Counted from the stretch's first letter, positions 1 to 11,938 are shown. The stretch is 64,000 nucleotides of DNA from Diaporthe sp. PMI_573 (GCA_021399435.1 JAJTUP010000025.1:186001-250000), one strand, 5' to 3'. Numbers and translations are program-made. The notes: generated by a model not told the origin, from the sequence alone.

Positions 1-1776
1 AACGCTAGAGTCACCGGGTTTACCCATAGATATGAACCACAAGGAACTATTGGAACTGAAACATCGAATCGCTATTTTTCTCCAAGGACCCCATTTGACG
101 GTGGCGAACCACCAGCTGGATTTACATGGGCAGTCGAAAATCACGACCCTCTTGAGCTTGTGTTTGCGAAAGATCTTCTCTTTTCGTTCCTTTGCTCCGC
201 TACTCAGATGCTCGAAGGTCCCCTCAAGGGTAGAAGTGAGAGGCCGACGATCATGGCCAATCGTACATTCGTCGAAAGCGTGGGACACTTGCAGAATAAA
301 ACAATGGATACTCTGGCCGCTTACTTAGTCGATCTCGGGTTCGGTTCCGAAGACGAAGTTTATCTTACCATCGCCACCCCTTTGAGTATGTGGGACCGGT
401 TGCCGATACCCTTCCCCTTCTTCGAATACAGATGCACCCACTTTATCGCCTCTCGCAAGGCTGATTTATGGAAAATCCCGTCATCAACGGATATTTGTCT
501 CCCGGGCTATGACCGTGAACTCAGGATCACACATTATCATGGTCTGGCTCTGTTGCTCGAATTCAATCACGTTATATATCATGAGTTGCAGTTGGTTACG
601 GTTGAGAAGCTTGTTTCGCCGATACGCATCACAAATGCTCTTAAAAGGTACGTCGACTGGTTTTCAGAAGAAGTCGACTGGGACGACTTGCGAGAATTCA
701 ATATCAGTCTCAGGAACGTGTATTCTTTTCAACTTCGCGAGAGAGACCCCATCGCCACCTTGGAAACAATCTCATGTCCAAAGCATGGATCGTTGTACCC
801 GAATCAATACTCGCAATGCATGGCTGCAGACCCAAGCTCACAACATGCACCGACTTTTCATATTGCCATTGGCATGACACCACTGCATTTGCAAGTGATA
901 GAGTCCAAAAACCTTTCTACGGAACTGTTTCATTTAGTCAACGAGAGGGATATTTGCGGATTGACGCCTCTCCACTATGCCTGCATCAAAAACCCTCAGG
1001 CTGTGGAGAGATTGCTCAAGGGTGGGGCGGATGCAACACTCAAGGACTTCCGTGCGTACACACCACTGCATTACGCCTGCAGCAGCAGATCAAATCTGGG
1101 TGTGGGAGACCTTCTAGAGGCAGGTGCAACGTTTGATGATCAAGGTATAGATGGAGCATTTCCCACACATCTGGCAGCAGCTTGTGGACGTACTACCGTA
1201 ATCGACAAGATGCGTCCTGCAATGCGGAATTGGAACCCCAAAATGGTACTAGTCGATGCATGGAGGAAGAAGGATTTCAAAGGGCGCATTGCTGTGCACT
1301 GGGCCGCAATGCATGGACAATCCGCCGTGATTGAAATGTTGAAGCGCGATCTTGATGAGGAAGACAACTATGGCCTGACGGCCCTCCACCTAGCAGTCAT
1401 ACACGACAAATGTGACGTGATCAAGAAGCTGATCGAGTTGAAGGCTGACAGGAACAAGAAAGACAAGATAGGAAGGACAGCATTGAAAATAGCGTACCAA
1501 CATGGGAGACAAGTAGCGATCAAGCTGCTCCACAACGCTGGGGCCGAGGTGGATTGCACTGACGACGGAATCAAGACTCCAGACGAACAATGGTTGGAAA
1601 ACATTAAGGCCTTTCGCAGGGTGGAAACAGCAGCCGGGGAAATTGAGGCTGAGTTAACAAATACAGAAGAGTCTGAAAGCACCATGGAATCAGAAGGGAT
1701 TCTATCGCCGTGGCTTCAGACGATGACTCATACGGAGAGGGAGCCGAAGGGTAGTGGTGGTGATGCGACTGTTTAG
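1..1776 (+). CDS. Ankyrin-repeat protein, 5' end outside window
   Basis: The frame is open from base 1 to a TAG at 1774-1776 (591 visible residues), so the gene starts left of the window. The GTG at 160 is not a credible fungal start. The first 290 or so residues match nothing I recognise. From about residue 300 there are ankyrin-type repeats, visible as GLTPLHYAC, YTPLHYAC, a PTHLAAACG variant, AVHWAAMHG and GLTALHLAV, with the loop and helix spacing of the family. A charged, Glu/Ser-rich tail follows the repeats. Ankyrin repeats bind proteins, and no catalytic domain is visible in this part. Many fungal proteins of this shape are NLR-like or orphan; what precedes the repeats cannot be judged because the N-terminus is missing. 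The gene converges on the cyclase-glycosyltransferase gene. Confidence 0.75.
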   Translation, partial: NARVTGFTHRYEPQGTIGTETSNRYFSPRTPFDGGEPPAGFTWAVENHDPLELVFAKDLLFSFLCSATQMLEGPLKGRSERPTIMANRTFVESVGHLQNKTMDTLAAYLVDLGFGSEDEVYLTIATPLSMWDRLPIPFPFFEYRCTHFIASRKADLWKIPSSTDICLPGYDRELRITHYHGLALLLEFNHVIYHELQLVTVEKLVSPIRITNALKRYVDWFSEEVDWDDLREFNISLRNVYSFQLRERDPIATLETISCPKHGSLYPNQYSQCMAADPSSQHAPTFHIAIGMTPLHLQVIESKNLSTELFHLVNERDICGLTPLHYACIKNPQAVERLLKGGADATLKDFRAYTPLHYACSSRSNLGVGDLLEAGATFDDQGIDGAFPTHLAAACGRTTVIDKMRPAMRNWNPKMVLVDAWRKKDFKGRIAVHWAAMHGQSAVIEMLKRDLDEEDNYGLTALHLAVIHDKCDVIKKLIELKADRNKKDKIGRTALKIAYQHGRQVAIKLLHNAGAEVDCTDDGIKTPDEQWLENIKAFRRVETAAGEIEAELTNTEESESTMESEGILSPWLQTMTHTEREPKGSGGDATV

Positions 1777-1944
1777 GTTCATGAATGATACTTGTATGTC
1801 GTGTGTGCAAGCTATATATGCTTCACAGTTACAAGCAGAACCTAGTGGTCATTGATTTTGTTGGAACAGAAGATTTGAGAATTCATGTATTTATTTTCCT
1901 TACACAAAGTCGACTCCGTGGAGTCTACTTGTGTGTTTGCGAAA

Positions 1945-4900
1945 TCATTCTACTAAAAAGTCTATATGGTGCTTTGCCACAGCGGCCGCATTCCATTTGC
2001 TCACGATTCCCCTCCTGATGAGGATATGTGACGTGTGGCCGCTTTCGATGGCCCCTGGAGTCTTTCCGCACAACACGGACTGCTGAAGAAGGATCTCAAG
2101 ATCATGCTCGGCCTGCTCAATGTGTGCCCTGTGACACACATCCGACATCTGGCCACGGGCTTTCAGACTTCCTCCTCGGAACTCCATCTGTGGGAGTTCC
2201 AATCTGACGACACATGTCATCAGCAACCACAAAATTCCAACCGCACAACTGATGAAATTTGGGACTCTCGAGAGAATTTGCACCCAAGCGACCAGTAATC
2301 CTTCACTCCCTGACCAGTATCTTTCGCCAACACTCGGCTTGATCTCCAGGTCGTCCCAGCTCAGAACACTCTCCGAGACCAAGCACGCAGCCGCCGCGCC
2401 TGAGAGCGGCAGCGCGGTGGCCTTGTGCCGCCAGGGCCCAACCAGAGCCGGAAGGACACTGCACAAAATCCGAGACATCGGCGCACCCGAGCTCACCTGG
2501 CTGACATCAACCCCAGCCATTGACTCGTCTGATGCCGTCTCAGCGGCAGCACTGTGCAAACCCAACTGCCGCAAGATCAGCTCAGCCGCCACGTCGGCCC
2601 CGTCGCCCTCAGCCCGGACACACTCTGCCATCTCTGCGCAGGTACGGGAGTAGGTCCCCTTCCCGCCTTTCCCGCCATCCAGGAGCAGCTGCAATGACTC
2701 TGTCAGCCTGTCGGCCGTGAGGAGGCGGAAGGGCACGAGTGGAGGCCCCAGACCCAGCTTGTAGACTTGGGCGGCCCAGAAGTGCTGGTCCAGCATGAAG
2801 GGTAGCACTAGCATGGGCACGCCGGCGCGGAGGCCGGCCCCGGTGTGTCCTGCGCCGCCGTGATGCACGAATCCCCCGGTTGCGTGGCGCAGGAGCCATG
2901 CGTGAGGAACAGATTGGTCGGTCACGTAGATTCGGTCATGTATTCCTGGTGCTTTCTCTTCGTGAACGGCATTTGTGCTATCCCAGTTGGCGCAGACGAC
3001 TGCTCTCGCATTAACCCTGTCCAGGGCGGACGACAGCAACGAGAGGAGCTCCGCTGGACTGGGAATGGACATAGATCCGAAGCTGATGACGATGAGGGGC
3101 GCCTGTTTGCCCCAGTCTGTAATTCTTCTGCCCATCTCTCGACGATGACCTAAAATGAAATCACTCAAAGAGTCACTAGGTCTGTACTCCGAGGTTTCAA
3201 CCCTGCCAGGCTTGGGCAGCAGGGAGGTGTAACCGCCAATCACCACATTTTTGGGCCACTCTGAAGGTCGTTGGAATAAGTGCGAGCTCCAGAGGCAGAT
3301 GTGTGGTACTTGAGCGACGGCTCCCCTGAATGCTAAGGTCCAGGGAACCGTGTGCATTTTGAACTTATCGACACGGAGCTTGTTTAAGAATAACCCAAAC
3401 GCCAGCCAGTTCCTGGACAGACGCATTAGCAGGATAAATAAACGTTGCGCAGCTTACTACTATGGACAAAAGGTTGGCAACATGGGCCTGTGGGCCCATG
3501 ATCGATGGAATAAGACTTACAGTACATCTATAATGATATATGATGCTTTGTTCAACCATGAACCCGTTACAAACGTGGGACTCGTCATTGTGAGTACGTC
3601 AGGGAAGTCCTTGGTGGGAAGACTTGGCTGCGGCGAAACCAAAACAAGAGGGATTTGCAGGCTCTCACAAGCGTGCAAATGCACCTTAGTAGCGGGGCCC
3701 GAGACGACGATGTCCGCCAGAAAAGGGCGACGCTCAGAGGCGATTGCCCGTTCTGGAGATTTCCTCTTCAAGCCTTGCATGTGGTAACTGGTACTGTCAT
3801 CAAAGCAGGACTGCCACAAGTGCTCAAACGTTGTGCAGGGAGACCTCCGCAGCGCCGCGAGCCTGAGCTCACCCTTTATCAGCTGCTTGATATTGGAAGT
3901 CACCAACCCACCAGGCGCGTCGCCTAGAACGCTGGCGTAATCTTCCGGGCTGCCGCCGACGTCGTAGAACTCGAAGCCGTGCTCTTCCACGCGGGCCTGG
4001 TGGTGTGCATGGGCGGCGATGCGCATACGGCATGAGCCCCGGAGCCTCTGGGCGATGCTGATGAAGACGTCAATATCGCCGCCGCTGCCGAGGGCCATGA
4101 GGAGAGCATGTGGCCGGTTCAACTCGGTCGATACGGCGATCGGGACTGATAGGTCAGTCGCCTTGGAGGTCCGAGACTGGCGGTTCACGCAGTCAATGTA
4201 GCGAGACAGGGCCTGGATGGGGAAGACATGGTGGTAGAATGGATATCCGAGGTACATAACGCTCGGGAAGCCGGTTCCCACGTATCGATCGATGGGCCAT
4301 GAGGCACCTGTACAGTCTTCTGGCTTTTGTTGTAGCTTGATGGAGAACGTGCCGTCTTCGTGACCTGCTTCCTGCGGTGTTACCGAATAAGCACCTGTGC
4401 GTCTTGCGGGGGTCTCAGACTGATTCTTTATGAGCCACATTACGCCATGCTGGCAGGCTGGATACGAGGTCGGGCAGAAGCGCAGAAGCGAGTCCAGGGC
4501 CCAGGCCGTCTGGGCTGCAGTGCTTTCACCCCGGCCAGCCTTGGCCGGATCCGCGTACGAAAGCAGTGTCTCGCCCCAGCCACCATCAGCATTCTGGCAG
4601 TCGAGAAGCCATCTCACCGCACGCAGCGTGGCCTTGTGCACGGCTGGACTACTGCGCCAGAAGTCGCCGTTGGCAAGACCCCGGAGCACATTGGTGGTGC
4701 CGTAGTTGTAGTTGTTGCCCCATCGGCCCCACCATGCTCCAGACTCTTCCTGAGCTGCGAGGAGGAAGTCAAGAGCAGGCTTGGACGCCTCAAGCAGGCG
4801 CCTTCTCATCTCGCTGGCCAAGGCCAGGTGTTGGTGCTCGCGGCGATGGTCGAGGAGGAAGCCAAAGCACTCCAGCATCCTGCCAGTCACATCGGCCGTG

Positions 4901-6417
4901 CTGGGGTCGACCAGGCTGTCCATATCACTGAAGGGGATCTTGTGCAGCCACCGGGCGTCGTTGTTGATGTCAAAGGCGCCCCAGCCCCCGTCGCGGTTTT
5001 GCATGCCGAGTATCCATTCAACAGCGTTGGCGATACACTCGGAATGGATGGCACATGGATCCTCTTTGACCAGGGTCATGATCACGACAGCAGTGTCGTC
5101 GACGTCTGGGTAGAACGAGTTGTAGTACTGAAAACTCCAGCCGCCGGCCTGTTGCGTGTTGGCGTAGATGCGCCAGTCGCCGTGATCTACCATCAGCTGC
5201 ATGTTTCTTAGCCATGCCGCTGCTTTAGACAAAGGTTTGTGCAGTCTGACAGCGCTGTCACTCTTTTCCATTCCCAAGGCATGATCTCGATCTGGCTCCA
5301 GGGCCAGTGCCATCCGCGCGTCACACAGCGCATTGACAACCAGCGCCGTGTCCCAGCAGGCGGAGATAGTTGACTGCACCCATTTGCCTCCGGAGTCATG
5401 AACAGCCAGACGTTCAAGCGCCTCAAGGCCCAGGCGGACGGATTGGTGTTGCATTGGGTAACCCTGGAGCAGCAGCGCCCACACGCTGCCGTGTATGGGC
5501 GGGAAGAAGCCGGCCCAGTCACCACTGGCTTCCTGGTGATCAAGAATCCAGTCCATGCATCTTTTCAATGCCAGCTTGCGGATGGGATTCTTGCCGCTAT
5601 TCATGCAACCGCTTATCCAACCCTGCGAGAGTATGTTGTCCGCTGCCGTGAACAGTCCCTCGACAATGTCACGGTCTTGCTCTGGCCCCATGAAGCAGTC
5701 CCACAGTGGTTGTGACATGGGAACGTTCTTATTGCTGGGGTCGACCCAGAGCTCATCAAGGAAGTCACTGCAAGCGTCTTTGATTTGATCTGATGTGTCT
5801 TCGTGTCCTGCTTTGTCCTCGTCTGCTGGAAGCGAGTATACAGGCTCGTGATGCCGCACAATCAAGATGGGAATCAGGGTACTGCGTGCCCAACTCGATA
5901 AGACGTAGATATTCAGCTTTGCCCAGGATGGCAAAAGGATCAGCTCAGCTGGCATCTGAGGAATGGCTGCCCACGGCACAAGTCCATAGGTGGCGAGGAA
6001 GAAGCGCGTGAAGAATCGCACCGAGGCCACGCCTCCTCGGCTTAATATGAAATCGGCCGCCCTCTTCATATCTGGGTGCGATCTAGGAACTCCCAGAAGC
6101 CTCAGCGCTAGGTATGCCTCCACAGACGTCGAGACATTTCCTGGAAGATCTGGAGCTAATGCCCATCCGCCGTCCACCCGTTGGTCCGAAAGCAGCCAGC
6201 GACGGATGTCATCGATCTCTGGCTCGGACAAGCACAGCCCTGGTGTCGAGTACGCATACTTGAACATGACATACTGGGCCGTGAATGTAGCATCAGCCGA
6301 GACTGGTGCTACCCAATGTCCATCCGGTTGCTGGCAGTTCAAAGAGAAGTCGACGGCTTGCTGCAGTGCTCGATGAGCATCTGATACCAAATTGGTGGTG
6401 CGGAAATGTTCTTGCAT
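1945..6417 (-). CDS. Squalene-hopene-type triterpene cyclase fused to UDP-glycosyltransferase
   Basis: Two exons, complement(3521..6417) and complement(1945..3412), join across a 108-bp intron (donor GTAAGT, branch GCTAATG, acceptor CCAG) to give 1454 codons in frame. Residues about 15-745 are a class II triterpene cyclase: QW repeats (QQPDGHW, DQRVDGGW, MQNRDGGWGAFD, CQNADGGWGE), the catalytic acid motif DVDDTA at 438-443, and a C-terminal TGTGFP motif. From about 770 a glycosyltransferase begins (LLMALGSGGDIDVF) and runs across the intron to the sterol-glycosyltransferase signature HHGGAG plus PFMLDQHFW near 1149-1180. A hydrophobic helix lies near 1352-1369. The start is the first in-frame ATG; an upstream TTG was ignored. 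This domain order is known from enfumafungin synthase EfuA and related fungal enzymes, so the expected role is cyclising squalene and glycosylating the triterpene. Substrate and sugar are inferred, not shown. Confidence 0.92.
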
Positions 6418-7646
6418 TCTTATTCGGTCATCAGACCAGGGAAAATGCGTCGTGTTCAATGAATATTACTATAGGTTGGTTGTGAGACGACTGTGTAGCG
6501 ATGAACAGGACTCCATTCCTGCACGTCGTTGATGTTGCAGAACTGTATGAGACTGCAGCTTTGGGCGAGACGTGCAGGCAATTTATTGAAATCGTAATTC
6601 AGAGCGTTTCTAATTATTTACGGACTACAAAACACTAAAGTCTGCACTTGAGATGCGTTAATTCCATCGGGGACATCCCCGACGGAGCATCTTCCCACAG
6701 GCAGCATCGTCCAGCCCCGTCGTTCGCCCTATATGTGGCAGACACGTAAATTCGTTTCTCGCTTGCATCAGAGGCTTATGAACCATCGAAGCCCCGAGCT
6801 TGACATGCCGAAACAGATCGGAGTTGCGAAAGCTGAAAGTTAGCCACGATCCTTTCATCTTTGAACCTCTCTTATCTCACGCGCTAAGATACGCAAGAAC
6901 ATCTCTCCTTATCAGCATTTGTAACGCCTCGAAGCCTTCTAGTTCAGACTTCGAGAGCGGGCTTTTACCTGTTGAGGTGCGCGAATGATCGATTTTCCAG
7001 TGAGGGAGCACAAAAGAAGCCTTGTAGCCACCAAATGCTTTTTCTTCGTTAGTTTTCGTCCTCTACTTGCCTTGGCGCTAACTTGATCGCTGATGATTAC
7101 CGGCGAGGAGATCCTGTCGGCGCCACCACAAGCCTACATAACATCCTCCGATTAGACACTTCAGCAGCTTCCAAGTTTCCTCCGCGAAACATCAGCACTC
7201 CAAAGCACCTGGGTCTATGAAAATCTCTTGTTTTGACGTGGCACGGCATAAAAAGCAAACACGACGATAAGGAACACCGGAGAGGCTTCCAGTCATCTCC
7301 GCTGCTCGAGACTCTGTAATGGCTTTCAGTGGTGGGTAAAGACAGTGGATACTACATTTACTTACTGCCGGTAGTCGGCCCGAGAAGGATTGCACCACAA
7401 GACATGCATATGCGATATCCCCAATTTTCGGAGTCGTAGTCCATGGGCCACAGTCAATGCACCTATGACTTCATCAACCTTGAGTTCATGGTTCTCCAGG
7501 TCGACTGCAGTGTCACATAGGGGATTATTTCTTTTATATGATCTTCTATAACCTGTGCGTGATGAAAATCTAAGCTCTGGCCTGGTTGAATCGTGTTTCC
7601 TCACTTGTGTTCTACAGTTAACATTGAACTCAATCGGCTCCTCAAT
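6418..7646. promoter_or_regulatory. Divergent intergenic region between cyclase-GT and P450
   Basis: About 1.2 kb separate the two divergent biosynthetic genes, so this stretch should hold both promoters. Only short, unconvincing ORFs occur in it. A TATA-like stretch (CTTTTATATG) lies at 7531-7540, about 110 bp before the P450 start. No repeat or transcription-factor site was confidently recognised. Confidence 0.5.
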
Positions 7647-9484
7647 ATGAACACTTCTGTCTTTATCCTCGCAGCGATATTGCTAGCCGTCTACTACAGC
7701 ATTGTAGCAGTGGTCTCTAAGATCCTCAAGCAAACAGCTGTATTTCCCAAAGCTGTTGATATCGTGGGTCGCCGCAGGCAACTTTGGAGTACCACAAGAG
7801 CTTCCATACGCCATATTTTTGGCGGTATTGACACATTGCTGGAAGGATACGAAACTGTAATATTATTCTCATTCTATTTCCTGCAAGTCAACCACACGAC
7901 GTGCACTTTTTTAACAATGCCTCCTGCCCCCCAAAACGACCTGGTCCATTGCTCTTACACTTCAACCCTCATTTATTGTATGTATGCCAGTGTCACTGAC
8001 GAGAGCCTCGAAAGTATGCACGTCATGGCAAGCCCTACATTGTCTACGATCCTAGTGCCCGCCAGGAGCTCCTTCTGCCCGTCGAGCACGTGTCGTGGTT
8101 CGCGTCTCGGCCCGACTCCCAGCTGTCTTCTCACGGAGTGCGTCAGGAACGCCACGCACTCAAGTATTTGCCCCTGGGTACTGAACACACGACAATGGTC
8201 CATTTCATCAAGCACATAAGCGGCGATGCTCTCGCCAGGAACCTACACCTGCTACAGCCTGCCATGCACGCGGAGCTCCGGCGGTATATTGACGGCATCC
8301 TTGGTGCTTCAGCATCAGACGAATGGACTGAGATCAAGGTGCATGAGGCTTGCGAGAACATCGTCTTCCCGGTAGTCACCCGTACGCTGTTAGGGTCGGA
8401 ACTGAGTCGTGACGAGCAATTTCTCAGCGTCCTCGGCCGCTTTTTTAAGGTTTTTGGACTTGGCATCGTCGTCGTTGGGCAGCTTCCCCAACTGCTGAAA
8501 GGCGTGCTTGGTCGAATCGTTTGCCTTCCATTCCTCTACTACCGCAACAAAACTCTGGGGATTCTCATCCCAGTGGTGGCACACCAGCTAGCGAAGCTGG
8601 ACGAAGACGAAAGTCGCTCCAACAAGGAATACAACTTCATTTGGCAATGTGCAAAGATCTCAGAAAATTATTCAGTTGGCGGCATTGGCGCAAGGGCCCC
8701 GCCCACCGTCATTGCAGAATGGATCATGACAATGGGGTTTGCCGGCTCATCGACGACTGTCGTTCAAGCCACAAATATTCTTATCGACATGGCTAACTGC
8801 CCATTGGAGGATCAAGTCGTACCCCGTCTCCGAAAGGAAGCGGAAGGACTCCTTTTGAACCAGAGGCACCGTAAAGACAGCAACGGCTGTGAGGATGATT
8901 CCTTGTGGCACCAGGCAGAGTCCTTCAAAAATATGCCACTCATCGACAACTTGATCCGAGAGAGTCTGCGCTTCCACCCGACCCTGATCAAGGGGCTGAC
9001 CAAAGAGGTCGTGTCTGAAAGCGGCCTTCTGCTGCCCGGAAGCAGCATCCAGATGCCAGAGGGCTCGTGGGTCGGTTTACCTGTGCTGGGAATACATCGC
9101 GACGAAAGATTCTATCCCAATCCCGAGGTCTACATGCCGTTCCGCTTCGCCGACCATGTAGGTGAGTTGGAGGCTGGAAAGCCGACGACGACCTATCTCG
9201 GCTTCGGCTACGGTAAACACGCTTGGTGAGCTTCTCCCTCTCATTTGATTTTATGCGCGATTGGATCGTACCACAGGACTGACATTTGCATCTTCCGACC
9301 TTGTAGTCCTGGACGCTGGTTCGCCGTGTTGATGTTAAAAATGATTGTGGCTCATATTGTTCTGAACTATGATATTGAACCAGGGTCAACGCCGCCAAAA
9401 ATGAGTATGCTTGGCGATGCAGCACTGCCACCGCTGTCTACAACCATCAAGGTCCGGAGGAGGAAGCCCTCAAGGGCGATCTAG
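7647..9484 (+). CDS. Cytochrome P450 monooxygenase
   Basis: Gene model join(7647..7856, 8015..9225, 9307..9484) gives 532 residues. A hydrophobic anchor occupies residues 4-25 (ER membrane). The I-helix motif AGSSTT is at 313-318, the ExxR motif ESLR at 386-389, a PFRF motif follows, and the heme loop FGYGKHACPGR has its ligand Cys at 474. That Cys codon is split by the 81-bp second intron (GTGAGC...GTAG), which proves the splice. The first intron (GTAATA...AAAG, 158 bp, branch CACTGAC) is less certain at its acceptor. The start ATG follows an in-frame GTG that was rejected. Next to a triterpene cyclase it most likely oxidises the triterpene scaffold, as the P450s of the enfumafungin and fuscoatroside clusters do; the position oxidised cannot be read from sequence. 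Confidence 0.88.
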
Positions 9485-9906
9485 CATAAATTCATTCATT
9501 TCACGTTTTAGAATGGCATATGTCTCCTCGTACTAGTACTGGGCAAATGTAGAAGGATTTTAGCCATTCGACAAACGTTTTGCAAAATGGGCAGGTAGTG
9601 TCATTAGCATCTCAAATTCGGGGTTAATGACATCCTTGCTTTAGAATTAATTAATCACCTCCGCGGTTTCTCTACAAGAGCACAATGCACGTAGGATACT
9701 ATCTGGAAGAAACTTGGTCTTGGTACACCCCTTATCCGCCATTACGACCTCAGCGGTCACGAAATGGTGAGCGAATATTCATTTGGGTTGTGCTATCAAA
9801 GTAACCGACATGATGACATATAAGTACAGACTTCGCACTTCTCCAGAATCTACACATTCGGTAATAATTAATCATACGCAAAGTTCCTCGAGTCTCAAGT
9901 CTGTTT

Positions 9907-10500
9907 TCAATGAATACGGCATGGAAGCTTTTGCGTTAGGGGGCATGGTTCCTCAACCAAAGACACTGGCCCGGGCAACTTGTCAGTCAACAGCTCAATG
10001 TCATAAGCTTTGAGGAAGATAGCGGCCGTGAACATAATCTCACGTTTCGCAAGGTAGCGACCAGGGCATACCTAAGTTGCGCCCACCCCCAAAAGGCACC
10101 CAGTTCCAAGTGCAGGCGTCAAGGGAAAACGTGGGGCCAGGGTCAGAAGCCCCGTCCTTCGCCTTCGTGGCTGCACGGTGCAGCTTTTCGGTGATACATC
10201 AACTCTGCATGCCCGAACAAGACTGTTTTATCCACATGGAAGGTTTCCCTTCAGATCGGACCTAAAATGGGATGGCCATGACTGTGTATGTACTAGAAAT
10301 TTGCTCCACTACACCCGCTCTCTAGGCAGCTCGAGTATCAGCTGACTCCCAAACTCCTGATTTGTAGGCCCGCGGTAGAAGATTCCAAGGCTTATCTGAC
10401 GTGCTACGGGACTCGCCCTAAACTTTTTGCAGAGACTGCAAGCTGTCTTTTCGATGTTTCTGTTGACAAAACTTATTTTCCCCATGCATACCAGTTACTT
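9907..10500 (-). pseudogene. Decayed C-terminal half of a second P450
   Basis: On the minus strand the frame carrying WVPFGGGRNL changes at 10069-10072 (four extra bases, GGTA) into the frame CPGRYLAKREIMFTAAIF, which ends at a TGA at 9907-9909. Together these make the P450 heme loop and L-helix. Upstream, fragments in several frames (TFSLDACTW, ITEKLHRAATKAKDG, then ASPVARQIS and SLQSLQKV) fit the K-helix-to-heme region but contain stops and frame changes. No intact N-terminal half was found between here and the acyltransferase. It differs in sequence from the intact neighbouring P450, so it is not a tandem copy of it. It is probably a former member of the triterpene gene group. Confidence 0.75.
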
Positions 10501-10534
10501 GACTTTCCGATTTCCTGATTGACAACCCGCAAGC

Positions 10535-11938
10535 ATGTCTATGCCATAGCCGATAGCCACAGTGGCTATCGTCGCCCTCCAGCTGACCACCACGAGTATT
10601 GTGGTTGGATTTGCGGAACGTGACTCACTTCTGCGCCTCGGAGGATTGGCTGTAACACTGCTCGCTGCGCACTCCCAGCTAGCCGAAGAGCGGGTTCACC
10701 ATCCTATCGCTCGACCTTTCCTTGGTGCTGCGAGTGTCTTCCTCGTCGTCATGTACGTCGACGCGGCCCTGTTGAGCCGATGGACTTTTGATGCCAAGGG
10801 CCCGACCTCCTCTCTCGGCGGACTCAATCCCGTCCTGGAAGGATCCGGTCAGGGCAAGAAGCAGGATTCTACCAATGGCTCTGAAACCAACAACCGACAG
10901 TCAAGAGGCTTCCTAGAACGCCTGCGCTTCGGTCTCTACGTTGCTCTCCAGAGTCGCTTCCCCTGCACTCCATGGGGGGTTAAGCACACGCAGGGTTTCC
11001 TCCGCTCAGAAATCCCATCCAGGTCATCGTTCATCGCACCTATGTTGCTCAAAATTACAATTTCCACTCTAATCTTGCGCATGGGCAACTCGCTCAGCGA
11101 CCCCGGCCAGAACGCTGTGCTTTTCTCTTCAGCTAAGATTCCTGTTGTTGGGAACATTATCGACCCCACCGCCGGCTGGCCGAGCTGCATCGACTGGGAG
11201 CAGCTACACATCCGATTTATGGCTGTGCTTGGATACTTGACAGTGCAGTATCTCATAATCAATCTACTTTATGACTTCCTCGCCGTATTTTCTGTTGCCC
11301 TACACATCACTGAAGTCGATGTGTGGCCACCGGTGTTCGGTCGTCTTGACGAGGCTTGGTCTTTGCGCCAATTTTGGGGGTGAGTTCTCCTATTTGATAT
11401 TTATTGTGGTCGATCCCAATCCCAAAAGTAGACTTTCCACGATGGGCATGTGAGAGGACCTCTTATTGACATTTCATTGCCTCTTCGTGACAGCGAATTC
11501 TATCACCAGCTCATCCATCGCGGCTGCAGCAGCATCGCTCATTTCGTTACATACCCTATCCTACATCTACCCAGAGGCAGTCTCGTGGCGCGTTACGTAT
11601 TTATGAGCCTCGTATTTGCCGTTTCTGCTCTGTTTCAATTGCTGAGTGACATTGCGCTAGGCATTCCTGTTCATGAAAGCGGCGATTTGGTCTTCTTTTG
11701 CGGCCAGACACCAGCCATCATGCTTGAGGACCTGGCTCTAGCCATAGCCAAAATATTAGCAGTCAGTCTGAAGCGATTTGGTATCATAAGGCAAGAAAGA
11801 TTTAACTTGAATATGTTGCCACTCTCGGTAAGATTAAGCATCTGGGCGATCGGCGGTCTTTGGGTTATCACATGGCTGACATGTATGTCACCGGTTTGGA
11901 TTATCCAGCCATGCGACGAGACACTGGAGTGCCTTTGA
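10535..11938 (+). CDS. Wax-synthase-like membrane O-acyltransferase, possibly inactivated by an early stop
   Basis: Coding frame 10535..11379 joined to 11494..11938 (114-bp intron, GTGAGT...ACAG, branch ATTGAC) covers 430 codons. The protein is strongly hydrophobic with several membrane segments and carries the family landmarks LLSRW near the N-terminus and SLRQFWGEFYHQL, whose His is the presumed catalytic base of this fungal acetyltransferase family. The only suitable ATG (10535) is followed by ATG-CCA-TAG, so the fifth codon is TAG; the next in-frame ATG is more than 60 residues inside the conserved part. Either the gene is a recent pseudogene, or an unseen upstream exon splices in (an AG lies at 10561-10562). 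Beside the cyclase-glycosyltransferase, an acetyltransferase acting on the aglycone or sugar is the natural role, as in enfumafungin and fuscoatroside pathways. Confidence 0.7.

Noticed and set aside
160..162. GTG at 160 as start of the ankyrin gene
   Set aside because: The frame is open to base 1 and GTG is not a normal nuclear start in fungi; the gene is truncated by the window.
6457..6459. TTG at 6459 as start of the cyclase-glycosyltransferase
   Set aside because: The first in-frame ATG is at 6417 and leaves the whole cyclase domain intact.
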